Below, in pieces: positions 32,283 through 42,643 of a stretch of 64,000 nt of DNA. Source of the DNA: Carposina sasakii (Eukaryota; Arthropoda; Insecta; Lepidoptera; Carposinidae); the NCBI GenBank assembly GCA_014607495.2, contig CP053170.1, forward strand, positions 6,882,001 through 6,946,000, in the 5' to 3' direction. Under the pieces are notes generated by a model. The model did no database searches and was not told the origin of the DNA. It was given only the letters and a program-made list of their open reading frames with translations. Position 1 is the first letter of the stretch. Every line of letters starts with the position of its first letter. The translations under genes were made by a program, and so were the position numbers.

Positions 32283-32590
32283 ATCATCATCATCATCATT
32301 TACAGCCCTGAGAAGTCCACTGTTGGACATAGGCGTCCCCCAACAACCTCCACTCCGACCGTCGGGAGCAGCCTGTTTCCAACCGACGCCCGCGACCTTG
32401 GCCAGGTCATCCCACGCTGCGCTTGCCGGTACGTGGTATCCACTCTAGAACTTTCCGACTCCATCGGCCATCAGTTCTTCGAGCTATGTGCCCTGCCCAT
32501 TGCCACTTCAGCTTGCTAGACTTTTGAGCTATGTCGGTGATCTTTGTACGTCTGCGGATCTCCTCATTTCTGATTCGATCACGCGAAACT
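32283..32590 (-). pseudogene. LINE ORF C-terminus, minus strand
   Basis: The complement contains GAAATGAGGAGATCCGCAG, ATGGGCAGGGCACATAGCTC and AAGGTCGCGGGCGTCGGTTG, and on the plus strand begins with a (CAT)n tract at 32285-32298. The order (rotated R-N-E-E-I-R start, then a WAGHV-like segment, then a GRP..RW..DL-like segment) matches the C-terminal end of RTE-type LINE ORFs, with several frameshifts. Confidence 0.6.
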
Positions 32591-32960
32591 TATTAGATAC
32601 AAAATTTTAATTGTTGAATAAAATTAATTTTGCAACTACATAAAGGCACTACGATTTGTTATGATTCATAATAACATATAAATTATCATGAATCAACGAA
32701 ATAAGTAGCTTCTTTCTACGTACTTCATAGAGTTAGTTACTTAACACATTTTCTGACCCCGCTATGACCCGCCCTGTTAATTTTAGCAGAAAGAAATTCA
32801 GCTTAATATAAGCAAATGTAATTTGTTATGACCTCCCTGCCTGATGCCAGCTTTCCTTGGAGGTTTACGGATAATTTGATAATATTACCATAGCGATGTC
32901 AATAACTTGTCGAATTATAATCCAGGTGGCCTGCTAACCATAATACTCCCTCGAATGGAT
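32591..32960. other. Unclassified DNA
   Basis: No gene or repeat family was recognised. Confidence 0.4.
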
Positions 32961-33464
32961 GTTTTCCCACGAAACGACACGGCCACGACACTATTCTCGT
33001 CCTCTAAGGGGACGACCATACAGAACAGACGTAAGACACGGACCTGTCGCAGTCGCGACGCCCGTCCACTTTCATACAAAATGTATACAGCCGTCGCGAC
33101 GTAAAACATATTGCGGCGCCCGTCCACTTTCATACAAAATGTATACAGCCGTCGCGACGTAAAACATATCGCGGCGCCCGTTCACTTTCATACAAAATGT
33201 ATACAGCCGTCGCGACGTAAAACATATCGCGGCGCCCGTCCACTTTCATACAAAATGTATACAGCCGTCGCGACGTAAACATACTGACGCCCGTCTTTTC
33301 TATACATATGCGACGGGTCCGTGTCTTACGTCTGTTCTGTGTTTGGCGTCCCCTAAACATTGGGGGCCGTGTCGTGTTCATGTCGTCTAATGGAAAAACG
33401 AGCCATACTATCTAATACATTTTTGCTTGCATAAAGCCGTGGTCGCGTCGTCTAGCGGAAAAAC
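32961..33464. mobile_element. 504-bp MITE with an internal tandem array
   Basis: The left end GTTTTCCCACGAAACGACAC is mirrored by the right GTCGTCTAGCGGAAAAAC. Inner arms CAGAACAGACGTAAGACACG (33021) and CGTGTCTTACGTCTGTTCTG (33321) are perfect complements. The open frames on both strands are repeat by-products. Confidence 0.8.
33061..33289. repeat. 58-bp tandem repeat, four units
   Basis: CCCGTCCACTTTCATACAAA begins each unit (33061, 33119, 33177, 33235); the first three are 58 bp and the last 55 bp. Units contain the near-palindrome CCGTCGCGACG. Confidence 0.92.
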
Positions 33465-33875
33465 GCCCAATCACGTACTTATCAAGCAAAAATTGGTATT
33501 TGTAATTTAATTTCCAGAACAATGTATTAAATAAGTCTGACATATTATATTTATATTTGACCTACTATATTTAATATCATATAATTAAAAAATTGCGCAT
33601 TTTTATGAAGGTTTTTATAAATCGCTTTAATTATTATTGTAATTTTAAATAAAATAATTATTGTTATTTAAAAGGAATAAATATGAATATGAAAAGTAAT
33701 ATCATAAAAATTTTCGCGATATAAATTATTTTTTTGTAACTGCAATTTTAAAGAATTTTAACGCGAAAATAGCACGATTTTAGCTATCGAGTCGCGAAAA
33801 CAGCATGATTTTAGCTATCGAGTCGTATTGCTACTGTTTTGCTTTTGCAAGATATAAGTGACTTCTTTATTTGCA
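33465..33875. other. Unclassified; short 31-bp tandem duplication
   Basis: AGC[A/T]-rich units CATGATTTTAGCTATCGAG and CACGATTTTAGCTATCGAG occur in tandem at 33769-33826. No gene is seen. Confidence 0.5.
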
Positions 33876-35450
33876 GGCTTGCCGGAGTGTGAAGCCTGTC
33901 GCGTTGTTAAAAATTCCGCGACATGGTGCCGTCGTTTTATTTCAAAAACGTTTTGGGCGTTGCCAGTCTAGCCGGAATTTCGTCTTTTTGGCACCAAGAT
34001 TACCTTTTATGGTAATAAAATCTCTAAAATTTACGCCGGGCGGGGATATTAAAATATTAACCAATGGCAAGGCCATTCTAGGCTGAGGTCAATAACCGTG
34101 CGGCTCGGTACGTACAAGGCTGTTGCCTCGATCGCGCGGTCGCCAGCATTACCAAAGTTTGTCTCAGAGGATTAGGAACTATTTGAAGCCTAAGTTAATT
34201 CCTCGTTCCTTACCTATTATAAATATTACTTTCTGCTGTTTTGCAATTCAAATAGTCGCCATAGTGCAACTCAATAATTTAATCTGTGATAAGTGTCGCC
34301 ACTTCGAACTAGGTAAGTGAGTGAATATATATAGCCATATTTTATCTATTTATTTCGTGTAGCATTTATAGGTGCGTTGTAGCTTCGTTAAAATGTTTAT
34401 ATATTCTATGCTGTGCTAAATAGTGTTCTAGCACTTATCGTTGGTCTGGATTCTGGATAGCTACTGTATCTCATTAGCTGACCGTGTTATAGGTACCTAA
34501 TTATAAATTGTATACTTAATTCTAATTCGCTATCCACGAATGCCATTATTTAATTGTTATTTTAGATTTTAGTTAGAATTCACTTAGTACTGCGACGGAT
34601 AGATTATTTGACTACCTCACAATTTAATATGACTGTTATTTTAGTGGAAGCCTTGAGTTAAGTTCATATTTGAGTTTAGCCCTAAATATGAACGTATTTA
34701 ATTAAAATCAAAGGTAAATAAGAAGGAATTATTATGTAATAATCCGGATTCCAAGGTACCAGCTACACACCTATAACTATCTTCTTCTATAATATTATTT
34801 GTAATTATAGGTATATATTTATTTTATTCTGTATTTATATAATCTAATGTATTTTATATTATTGTGTATTATTTATTGTGTTTTTTTTTCCCAACGCCTA
34901 TTCCGAATATTCAGATTGCAAATATTATTTGTAGTTACCTTCTACCTTTTTTCTTAATTTTTTTTTCATTGCTAAATCTGAATATTCGGATTATTTTTTT
35001 TCTACTCAGCTCCATTTAGTTTTTTCTTTGTAAATGTCTCTGCCAATCGGATAATATTAATTGTAATTGATTTGTTATTTGGAGACATTACCCGATTGGC
35101 AGATTTGGGAAGAGGCACACCGCCTTACACCGGATCTGTTAAATTCCAGGTTCGGTGGCGATTACGTCCGGATTAGGATTTAGTTCGGAATTGGATTTCG
35201 TTCGGAATTGGTTTTCGTTCGGAATTGGATTTGCCGAATATTACCGAACGGGAATTGCCCGCCGAGCTCACCCACACCTGCCGAGCATCCCGGCGGACAT
35301 TTCGCATCACTGCCTCGGCTGCTACCGGGGATACGTCTCGCCCGAAGTTACGTGTCTTTTGTTGTAAACAATTTTAATATTTATCAGAGAAACCAGGATT
35401 AGTCACCCACGACCTGTTATCGCGTTCACTTTAATAAATTAGTCTCGTGT
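33876..35450 (+). other. Unclassified region with splice-like signals and hairpins
   Basis: CTTCTTTATTTGCAG at 33861-33876 is a good 3' splice site, AACTAG followed by GTAAGTGAG near 34312 is a good donor, and TTTTTTTTCTACTCAG near 34995-35008 is another 3' site. AATAAA near 35432 could be a polyadenylation signal. A 20-bp unit (TTCGGAATTGGATTTCG) is repeated three times at 35180-35235. No protein is recognisable; this could be a spliced non-coding RNA or a decayed LTR element (GGTGGCGATTACGTCC at 35154 resembles a primer-binding region). Confidence 0.25.
34900..35105. repeat. Two consecutive inverted repeats
   Basis: CCGAATATTCAGATT near 34903 pairs with AATCTGAATATTCGG near 34975. GTCTCTGCCAATCGG near 35036 pairs with CCGATTGGCAGA near 35091. 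Confidence 0.8.
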
Positions 35451-35939
35451 TCATAAATTGTTTTTTATTTTAATCACTTAGTTTTACCGTATTTTTCTTT
35501 TGTTTTAAATTCATTAACTGGACCTGTCCACTTCTTGCCTGTAATAGGGGAAGAAGGGGACAGCGTTTCAAGCCATAACATTATTTTCCGGATAGTACCT
35601 ACTAGTATGAATATTTATGTGTACTTTAGAGATACTGTCAAAGAACATCAGAATCATTATGTACACGTTCAAAATATTGTGATTTATATTATGAATTTGA
35701 CCTTTGTTTTTGTGACATCATTTTATATTACTCGTAGACACCATTACAAATATTTGCCTGACCACTCTATTTTGTTTATCTTCCAAATGTTCTATTATGA
35801 CCAGTATTTTACTAACCGACTTCTTAAAAAAGAGGTTATCAAATCGTTTTTGTATGTCCAATCAATATTTAAAGGGAGATAATTGTCTATCTATGTATAT
35901 AAGGTCTTTTCGTGAATTGTGTAATTGGGTAAATACAGA
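35451..35939. other. Unclassified; one unremarkable open frame
   Basis: A 115-codon frame (35535-35882, plus) has no motif I recognise and an AT-driven, aromatic-rich composition. It is probably not a gene. Confidence 0.35.
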
Positions 35940-36160
35940 AAAAAAAACTTAAATCTAAAACATATTTACAAATAGAAAATTGCCTGAAACTCCTGCACCG
36001 CTGGCAACGTGGCTAAAAGGCTGGCCGCATTACCCCGCTGGATGGCGAGGCTAATTCTTTGCCCAAAATACTGGCCAGCTCTTCGGTCGTGGGACGCCTC
36101 GACCAGTCTTTTCGAAATGCCGAAAGGGCATGGGCTCCCGGGCCCCATGACCCCAAGGTT
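35940..36160 (-). pseudogene. Retroelement ORF C-terminus, family not assigned
   Basis: The minus-strand frame (36148-35966) reads ISKRLVEASHDRRAGQYFGQ, then RISLAIQRGNAASLLATLP and EFQAIFYL before a TAA. I recall similar short endings in insect non-LTR retrotransposon proteins but cannot name the clade. It is followed by a T-run (TTAAGTTTTTTTTTC on the minus strand), which fits a 3' end, and it is cut off on the 5' side near 36195, where a family D scrap begins. Confidence 0.45.
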
Positions 36161-36221
36161 TCAACCCCAAATGCTCAAAATTTTTCAAAATTAGTGATTA
36201 TCTTTTGAGACGAAACTAAAC

Positions 36222-36290
36222 TTACTTTATTTGATGTATAGAGTACGTACCCTTCGTAAAGGTTTCATTACCATGAAAATACACCCTGTA
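36222..36290 (+). mobile_element. Family D MITE, 3' scrap
   Basis: CTTACTTTATTTGATGTATAG then AGTACGTACCCTTCGTAAAGG and ACACCCTGTA. Confidence 0.65.
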
Positions 36291-36334
36291 AAGAAATCAG
36301 CTGTTCCATACATTTCATTGCAGTACCTAATTAA

Positions 36335-36606
36335 TTATGCTGCTTTAGGAGTAAAAAAAAACGTAGAATACTACAGCTGCTTCTCTTCCCGGGCATACTG
36401 TACTGTACAAGTCAGTAGAGGGACAAGAGGGTCTTGGTGTATTGTAGCCGATGGGCTGATCACCTGTCACTACTAACCTGACTTGTACATCTCAACTATA
36501 CCCTCAAAATTGGTCAGAAGTGGCACTTGTGACCACTGTGGCACTTCTATCGGCCCTTGGTGCTCTGCCTACCCCGTAAGGGATAAAGGGTGCTTGTATG
36601 TATGTA
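36335..36606 (+). mobile_element. Family E SINE-like repeat
   Basis: TATGCTGCTTTAGGAGT, GCTTCTCTTCCCGGGCATAC, GGACAAGAGGGTCTTGGTGT and GCCTACCCCGTAAGGGATAA in order, with a short duplicated GACCACTGTGGCACTT insert near 36520 and a (GTAT)n tail. Confidence 0.8.
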
Positions 36607-38188
36607 TAAAAAATCTGGCAACTCGGTCCGCGGGTCGTGTTAATTTAGGGCCCAGTCCAGTTCCAAGGATTTTTTAGGTTTAAGGAGTGAAACATTCGCA
36701 AACTTAGGAAAACTTAACGAAAATATACCTAATTTTACATAAAACTATCAATTGATTGACATAAAGTTAAGATAGGACAATTATTGAGGGGATAGCTAGC
36801 CAATAAAAAAATTCAATAAAACCGACTTCCGTTGCTAAAAATAGTAAACTATTTCACGTACTTATAGATCTTAATAAGAAAATTAATTAGACAGGATATC
36901 CTGTGTCATATCCTGCCAGTTTCTGAAGAACTTGTCTAATTAATTTACTGGGTGGAGAAGGCAAGACAGTATACCATAGGGTGATGATGAAGAACGTAAT
37001 GAATTACCATACGAACAGCTTTTACGCGCTTCTTTTGAGTCGCTTCAATGAAAAGCCAAAAGCCGGGTATTTATATCATAAGCCTGTTAACACAAAAAGG
37101 CCCAAAGCGTTCAGGTTTTAGTGACCAAACGCGTATAGTCCGGCATGATTTGTCCACTCAACCGTTCTGTCCATACAATCACTGGTCTGTTGTTCTAGGA
37201 TTAGGGAACGGCATAGAAATATGAATACAGCGGACTAGGAATATGACGCAGAGCGAGGGGTGCAACTGTGAACGAGAATTTAAAGGCTATGCAAGGTCTC
37301 GCTTCCATTATGGACACCAACCTGCTATATAAGTTCATATTATGAGTTAATGCCACTGTTGTGTTTGGTTTGAAAGAAAGCAAGTATGAACTTGTAAAGC
37401 AAGATTGTTTCTATATTTTGTAGAAATTATACTGAACCATTGAAAATAACTCTTATATCAAAGCTATGCCGTGTATATAATAATTATGTATGTAAACAAA
37501 TTGCTACTTATTTATAAATATCGGTAAGAGTACGTCAACCACACCCTTTCTATACAAAATGTCATCATCCTAGAGAAAAAAATAATCCACGTATAATGCT
37601 TTTCACTTATCACAAATGTCATCTCCACGGTATAACAGTTAGTTTTCACTCCAATAACTGATTGCATCTTGGAAAAGCCGGTCTTGAAGGCCATAACAGG
37701 TAATGAAATAGTTATTTAATATCGCTTTTCCTTGCGGATGTCTTGGTCATAGAATACCTAATGTACCTATATAGTAGGTGATATAGAAATAACCTTATTT
37801 ATTTAAAGAAACACACCCGACTGCGTAAAAATTTTGACGCAGTGTCATTTTCATGGCTAAGACAAATCTAATGGTGCCTCTCATGCTCAAATGCAACAAC
37901 CCGTTTAAAGAAATGTACATACAAACATACCTTCACTCGAAAAACACAGTGAGAAACATAGATAACATACATACTTTCTGGCACAGTGGGTTTTCTATCG
38001 CTGCATACAAAAAATGTTAGTTTCTAAATCAGGCATAGGAGTTATCGGTTATTAGGAAGGGATTCTATCTATTTCAAAAACAGCGATTTTCGTCGAACAC
38101 GATCCGATAACTCGACAAAGGTATTATCGTTATTTATCGAGCATCAAGAGCTCCGTTAAATTCGATATATCGGATAAGTACTCGATAC
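36607..38188. other. Unclassified DNA left of the DIRS element
   Basis: No gene was recognised. A loose inverted repeat (AATTAATTAGACAGG at 36881 and CTTGTCTAATTAATT at 36931) is the only structure seen. Confidence 0.4.
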
Positions 38189-38526
38189 AATTGGTGATTA
38201 AACGAACTTACCTGTAAGTGAAGTTCTATCACAATTATATGAGTACGTTTCATTCGAAGATATAAGATAAAACCCTCCCTTCCCAGATCCCTTAAAACTA
38301 AGAAAATTTTGTGATGCTCTAAAGAATGAAGGAAATTATCGGTAGACTAGGAATAGTGTCGTAGGTTGTAGGGTAGTTCTGTTTTCGAATTACCCACTCT
38401 GAAATTGTGCGAAGTTGCCAGTACAATAAAAGTACTACATGTGTTAAAAATATATCTTCGAATGAAACGTACTCATATAATTGTGATAGAACTTCACTTA
38501 CAGGTAAGTTCGTTTAATCACCAATT
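38189..38526. repeat. Inverted pair (76-bp arms) at the recombinase-side end
   Basis: AATTGGTGATTAAACGAACT at 38189 to 38264 is perfectly mirrored at 38451-38526, with no mismatch seen. Between the arms sits the direct copy of the DIRS gag-side subterminal sequence. The arm shares AATT with the start of the 48-bp inverted repeat at 38524. Confidence 0.9.
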
Positions 38527-38571
38527 ACATTTCGTACGTTTCATTCTTTGATATATTTTTAACACATGTAG
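38524..38571. repeat. DIRS inverted repeat, recombinase side
   Basis: ATTACATTTCGTACGTTTCA through AACACATGTAG is the exact complement of 42983-43030. Its inner part (GTACGTTTCATTC...GATA) is also a variant of the 76-bp arms beside it. Confidence 0.92.
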
Positions 38572-38750
38572 ATGTTTAGAGGTGAAAATTTTGCAAGCAT
38601 CCTGGTTAATGAGTTGTATACCTAATTATTATTGTAATTATGGGAAAAAAGAACACTACATTTTTACAAATTTTTATTTATAACATAAATATAACTTATT
38701 AAATTAGATTAATTTACAAGTGATAAATATGCTTATAAATTATTTTAAAT

Positions 38751-40157
38751 TTATGATGATTGATTGGACAGAAATACTGATCTTGCAAAGTGAGCATCAT
38801 CAGTCACTGGACGGTTATAGAATTTACCAAATGTTTCTGAGGCCTGCGACCAGCCAGCAGTTCTCCTAATAACGTCTAATGAGACACCCTGCGCTCGCGC
38901 TGTAGATGTGGCAGCGTGTCGTGTGCTATGAGAACTCCATGCTGTCACATCCACCCCGGCTTCCGCCAGGATCTCCTTAATCCAACGGCTAATGGTTTGG
39001 GTGCTAACAGACTTATATGGTCTTCTAGACGTTATTATGAGATTTTCGACTGTGTTCGGTCTTAAATCATTTGTAACTAACAAATAATCTTGCAAAACTG
39101 TAGCAGGACATATATTGATATTTTCTGTAAAATAAGGCAAGAACAGAATTGGCTGGTCGCGCCCAGCTGCTGATGTTTTTATAATGTCTGAAATTACAAT
39201 TTTTATACCGTTCAGGCTGATATGGATATTATTAGCTTTAATGAGAGAAAGTGTCTGTGCTCTATGCGCAGTACATAAGGCCAGCAATATTACGAGTTTC
39301 TTAGAAATTTTTGGCAGAGTTAAATCCTTATTAGGGCCCCATGAGGTAATATATTGCAAAACTGTATGAGGGTCCCATGTGGATGCGTATTTTGGAATAT
39401 TGGGCCTTAATTTATATATACCTTTCAATAGTCTTTTAATTTGGTCATGAGATCCTGACTCATCTCCGAAAGGCAAACTTAGAGCCGAACGATGACTATT
39501 CAAGGTGCCATAAGCCGCACCTTTATTAAACAGTTTTGTCAAAAAAGTCAACATTCTTGGAACAGAACATGTGTATGGATCTATATTTGCCTCAGTGCAG
39601 TACTGCCACCAATACTTGTAGGAGACACCATATTGTTGCAAAGTATTTTTCGACAAAGAAGCCATCATAAAGTCCAATGATTCGATAGGGACACCTCGTT
39701 TCAGGAACGCGTCCCTGAGAGTTTGGCTGCACCCAGGATTTATAAAACTAATATCGGATGTAACCATTCTTTGTAACAGTGGGAACCACGGCTGGGAAGG
39801 CCAGTATGAAAATATTAGAATGCCTTCAGCCTTGTCCAATATAATTTTTTCCAAGACCTTTAATACGAGTGGGAATGGTGGAAAAGCGTAAAAGTATACG
39901 CCCTTCCACGAGATAGTGAAGGCATCCACAGCAACTGCATCTGGATCTGCCTTCCACGACACATATCTTTGGCATTTGGCATTAGTGCGAGAAGCGAATA
40001 AATCGATATCTGGCTTACCTAAATCCGTTACTAGTATATTAAATACTTCATCTGTTAATGTCCACTCAATGTCCGTGTTAACCTTTCGGGACTCTTCATC
40101 AGCTTCTCTATTGTCTTTACTTTTAATATAAGAAGCAGATAACCATATATTTCGCTT
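38751..40157 (-). CDS. DIRS tyrosine recombinase with preceding Dam-like region
   Basis: The annotated frame of 403 codons runs from 39962 to 38751, but the same frame is open back to the TAG at 40158-40160, so the protein is the C-terminal part of the RT polyprotein. Upstream residues read TDLGKPDIDLFASR, then WKADPDAVAVDAF, FYAFPPFPLVL and WPSQPWFP; in DIRS elements this stretch is compared with Dam-type methyltransferases, with FPPF where NPPY would be. The recombinase core follows: the first catalytic Arg in CTAHRAQTLSL, the HxxR box in SSHSTRHAATS, and the nucleophile Tyr in FGKFYNRPV. It would integrate the circular DNA copy. All three catalytic positions are intact, but expression would need read-through of the upstream stop. 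Confidence 0.88.
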   Translation of the reverse strand, partial: KRNIWLSASYIKSKDNREADEESRKVNTDIEWTLTDEVFNILVTDLGKPDIDLFASRTNAKCQRYVSWKADPDAVAVDAFTISWKGVYFYAFPPFPLVLKVLEKIILDKAEGILIFSYWPSQPWFPLLQRMVTSDISFINPGCSQTLRDAFLKRGVPIESLDFMMASLSKNTLQQYGVSYKYWWQYCTEANIDPYTCSVPRMLTFLTKLFNKGAAYGTLNSHRSALSLPFGDESGSHDQIKRLLKGIYKLRPNIPKYASTWDPHTVLQYITSWGPNKDLTLPKISKKLVILLALCTAHRAQTLSLIKANNIHISLNGIKIVISDIIKTSAAGRDQPILFLPYFTENINICPATVLQDYLLVTNDLRPNTVENLIITSRRPYKSVSTQTISRWIKEILAEAGVDVTAWSSHSTRHAATSTARAQGVSLDVIRRTAGWSQASETFGKFYNRPVTDDAHFARSVFLSNQSS

Positions 40158-41205
40158 CTAGCACCATTGCCAAATTTCTCGCGCTAAATCATTTAGATGA
40201 GGATACTTTATGCCACCCATGCGATTAACGTAACTAAACGCCGTAGTGTTGTCAATACGTAATAAAATAGAACAGTTTCGGATATTACGTGCAAAGCATT
40301 TGAGTCCAAAAAATACTGCAAGCAACTCTAGAAAATTAATATGAAAATTTATTTCACTAGCTTTCCATTTCCCATTTATTCTTTGATTTTTACAAAATGC
40401 ACCCCAGCCAGACCTGGATGCATCTGTAAAGATCTCTAGTTCAAAACTACTCGATTTTAATGGGGTTGATGTCGATAAAATATTTTTTGACCACCATTCT
40501 AGGTCAGGCAATATTATAGATGAAGGACGAAATTTAGCTTCGTATGTTTTATATATTTGTAATGCTAAGTATTTAATTTGCTCGAGACGTTTAGTGTAAA
40601 CCCAGCCATATTTAACTGCTGGGCATGCTGCAGTAAGGGTACCAATGAGACAAGCAAGATCTTTTATAGTGCATAATGGTAAGGATTGCAATTTCTTAAC
40701 TATTTTTAGTATATATAATCTTTTATCCATAGGTAATGATAATGTCATGTCAAGAGTGTTATAAATAAAGCCCAGAAACTTTGTCTGTTGTAAAGGTCGT
40801 AACGAACTTTTTTCATAATTTATAACAAACCCTAAGCTTTCAAGTAGTGCCACTGTTTCCGTTACATTATATAAACATTCAGAATGTGTGTGGCCGATGC
40901 ATAAAAGATCGTCTAGGTATATAACAGATATAAATCTTTTGCCGCCGTTGGCTTTAGGAGCTAAAAATATTTTAGAGATAAATTGATCTGTCTGTGGCTC
41001 ACACTTGTATATTGCGCCTAAGTCTAATAAATTGTTAATTGCCTTAGACATATCACGCATTTCTGCTGTGGTAAAATTATTACTATAGGGTACACTATTT
41101 TGGTAAACTTTTTTCGAAAAAGGTATTTTGTAGCCATTTTTTATCCAGGAAAGAACTAATTTATTATTAGTGATTTTCATCCAGTTATCATAAAAATATT
41201 GCAGG
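40158..41205 (-). pseudogene. DIRS reverse transcriptase/RNase H with internal deletion
   Basis: The frame opens just after the gag stop (AGRLQYFYDNWMKITNNKLV). The RT start is normal (GAIYKCEPQTDQF, FLAPKANGGKRF), but GGKRF is joined directly to ISVIYLDDLLCIG. In relatives more than 100 residues, with catalytic motif A and the motif B region, lie between these points, so they have been deleted in frame, near codons 81-84. The YLDD motif remains. RNase H follows with its acidic residues in IFTDASRSGWG, FLELLAVFFGL and LRIDNTTAF. The frame ends at IWQWC-stop (TAG, 40160-40158), after which the same frame continues into the recombinase region, so a single nonsense change split the polyprotein. 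RT activity must be lost. Confidence 0.88.
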
Positions 41206-41226
41206 CGACCCGCATGTACTGTTTAT

Positions 41227-42026
41227 CTAATTTCGCGTGTAGGCTCGCTGCTGACTGCTCTGGTTCGAGTAGGCACGAGATCGTGTCAGTGTCGTCGTCG
41301 ATGTGGCTCCGCGTCTGTATGATGTCGTTGTTCGTGGAAAGCCTCCGCGCCCCCCTCTGTTCCCTGATGTGTAACGAAGGGGGCGAATCTCGTTTCCCGG
41401 AAGGCGAGATCTTGAAGTGGATGGGCCATTTGTATGTGCAGGTGCTGTCTTATGTGTCGGTTTCTTAATTTGTAGACCTCGTCTGGAAATAGCCTTTGAG
41501 GCTTTTATGGTCTCCGATAGTTTATCACCAAAGAGCGTGCTGTCTCGTTCATGATCTTTGATTAATGGCGTAAAGGATTTATCTCCAAGGAGGAGTAATG
41601 TAATGGCTTTATTAATTGCTGTTATTCCAAGCCCTAATTGGTCTTGCTTTAACTGAATATTTTTATCGCAATTTTTAGTGATATCAGATACAGCAGCTTT
41701 TATTTCGGCGTTTAATGTCGGTGCTTTTAGTAATTGTCAATTTTCAGGTACCTGGTATTTTTTAAGCAATTTTTCCTTTGGGTCTTTATTTAGTCCCTTC
41801 GCTAATATAGGCAACCAGCGTTGTGCCAGAGTGTGGTGAATTTTTTCACCAAACATCGGTTGCTCGTCCGTTGTATCATCCAACGCTAATAAAAGCTCCG
41901 GGTCGAGGTCAGGTGTCTCGTTTTGAGCTTCCGGGGTTATATTAACTTCTACCGGAGTATTTTCCAGTTTCTCTTGGGACTCTGTTGCTGAGGTGTATTG
42001 AATTACATCATCTTGTGCGGTTCCGT
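41227..42026 (-). pseudogene. DIRS gag, second exon
   Basis: This begins after a TTGTTCTAG acceptor and reads DGTAQDDVIQYTSATESQEK, then PDLDPELLLALDD, FGEKIHHTLAQRWLPILAKG and EKLLKKYQVPEN, followed by an in-frame TGA near 41738 where a Cys codon is probable. After the stop the frame goes on (LLKAPTLNAEIKAAVSDITK, LGLGITAINKAITLLLLGD) to a basic, Arg/Ser/Thr-rich tail (GNRGGRGGFPRTT) and a TAG at 41229-41227. The LLKAP...LNAEI and W..IL..GL pattern is characteristic of DIRS gag proteins, which package the RNA. No zinc knuckle is seen. Confidence 0.85.
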
Positions 42027-42643
42027 CTAGAACAATTATATGTGAATTTTATTTTATATATCATTGAATATCTGACTATACACACTATATTCTGAATACC
42101 GTCGTGTTGACCCGCAGTCAACCTCCCGGTTAATTTTTTGCATCATGTTAAACCTTCGTGATACCCTCATTGTGATATCCTCCAGGTTAACTTAAAGATG
42201 CTTATTCTGAATACCGTCGTGTTGACCCGCAGTCAACCTCCCGGTTAATTTTATGCATCATGTTAAACCTTCGTGATACCCTCATTGTGATATCCTCCAG
42301 GTTAACTTAAAGATGCTTATTCTGAATACCGTCGTGTTGACCCGCAGTCAACCTCCCGGTTAATTTTATGCATCATGTTAAACCTTCGTGATACCCTCAT
42401 TGTGATATCCTCCAGGTTAACTTAAAGATGCTTATTCTGAATACCGTCGTGTTGACCCGCAGTCAACCTCCCGGTTAATTTTTATGCATCATGTTAAACC
42501 TTCGTGATACCCTCATTGTGATATCCTCCAGGTTAACTTAAAGATGCTTATTTTAGTTCACAAAAAAATTATACAGAACTTGTCTTAGAATATTTTGACT
42601 CGTGTACAAGAATATTTAATAAGAGATCATTATATTTTCTTAC
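42027..42643 (-). other. Predicted intron within DIRS gag
   Basis: The 617-bp interval begins GTAAGAAAATATAATG and ends ATAATTGTTCTAG, both acceptable for the spliceosome, and removal joins the two gag exons in phase 1. Introns have been reported in some DIRS elements of other animals. Most of this intron is the 115-bp tandem array. Confidence 0.65.
42089..42549. repeat. 115-bp tandem repeat, four units, inside the gag intron
   Basis: ATTCTGAATACCGTCGTGTT starts each unit at 42089, 42204, 42319 and 42434. Periods are 115, 115, 115 and 116 bp, with differences only in a T-run. The units contain GTCAACCTCCCGGTTAA and AGGTTAACTTAAAGATGC. Near identity suggests recent expansion. Confidence 0.95.

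Noticed and set aside
33130..33381. Repetitive protein-like frames on both strands
   Set aside because: They merely translate the 58-bp tandem units, which are open in several frames.
35535..35882. 115-codon plus-strand frame as a host gene
   Set aside because: No motif, no clear start context, no flanking splice evidence and AT-driven composition; kept only as unclassified.
42089..42549. CRISPR-like array
   Set aside because: Four contiguous 115-bp units without variable spacers, within an insect retrotransposon intron; it is a minisatellite.
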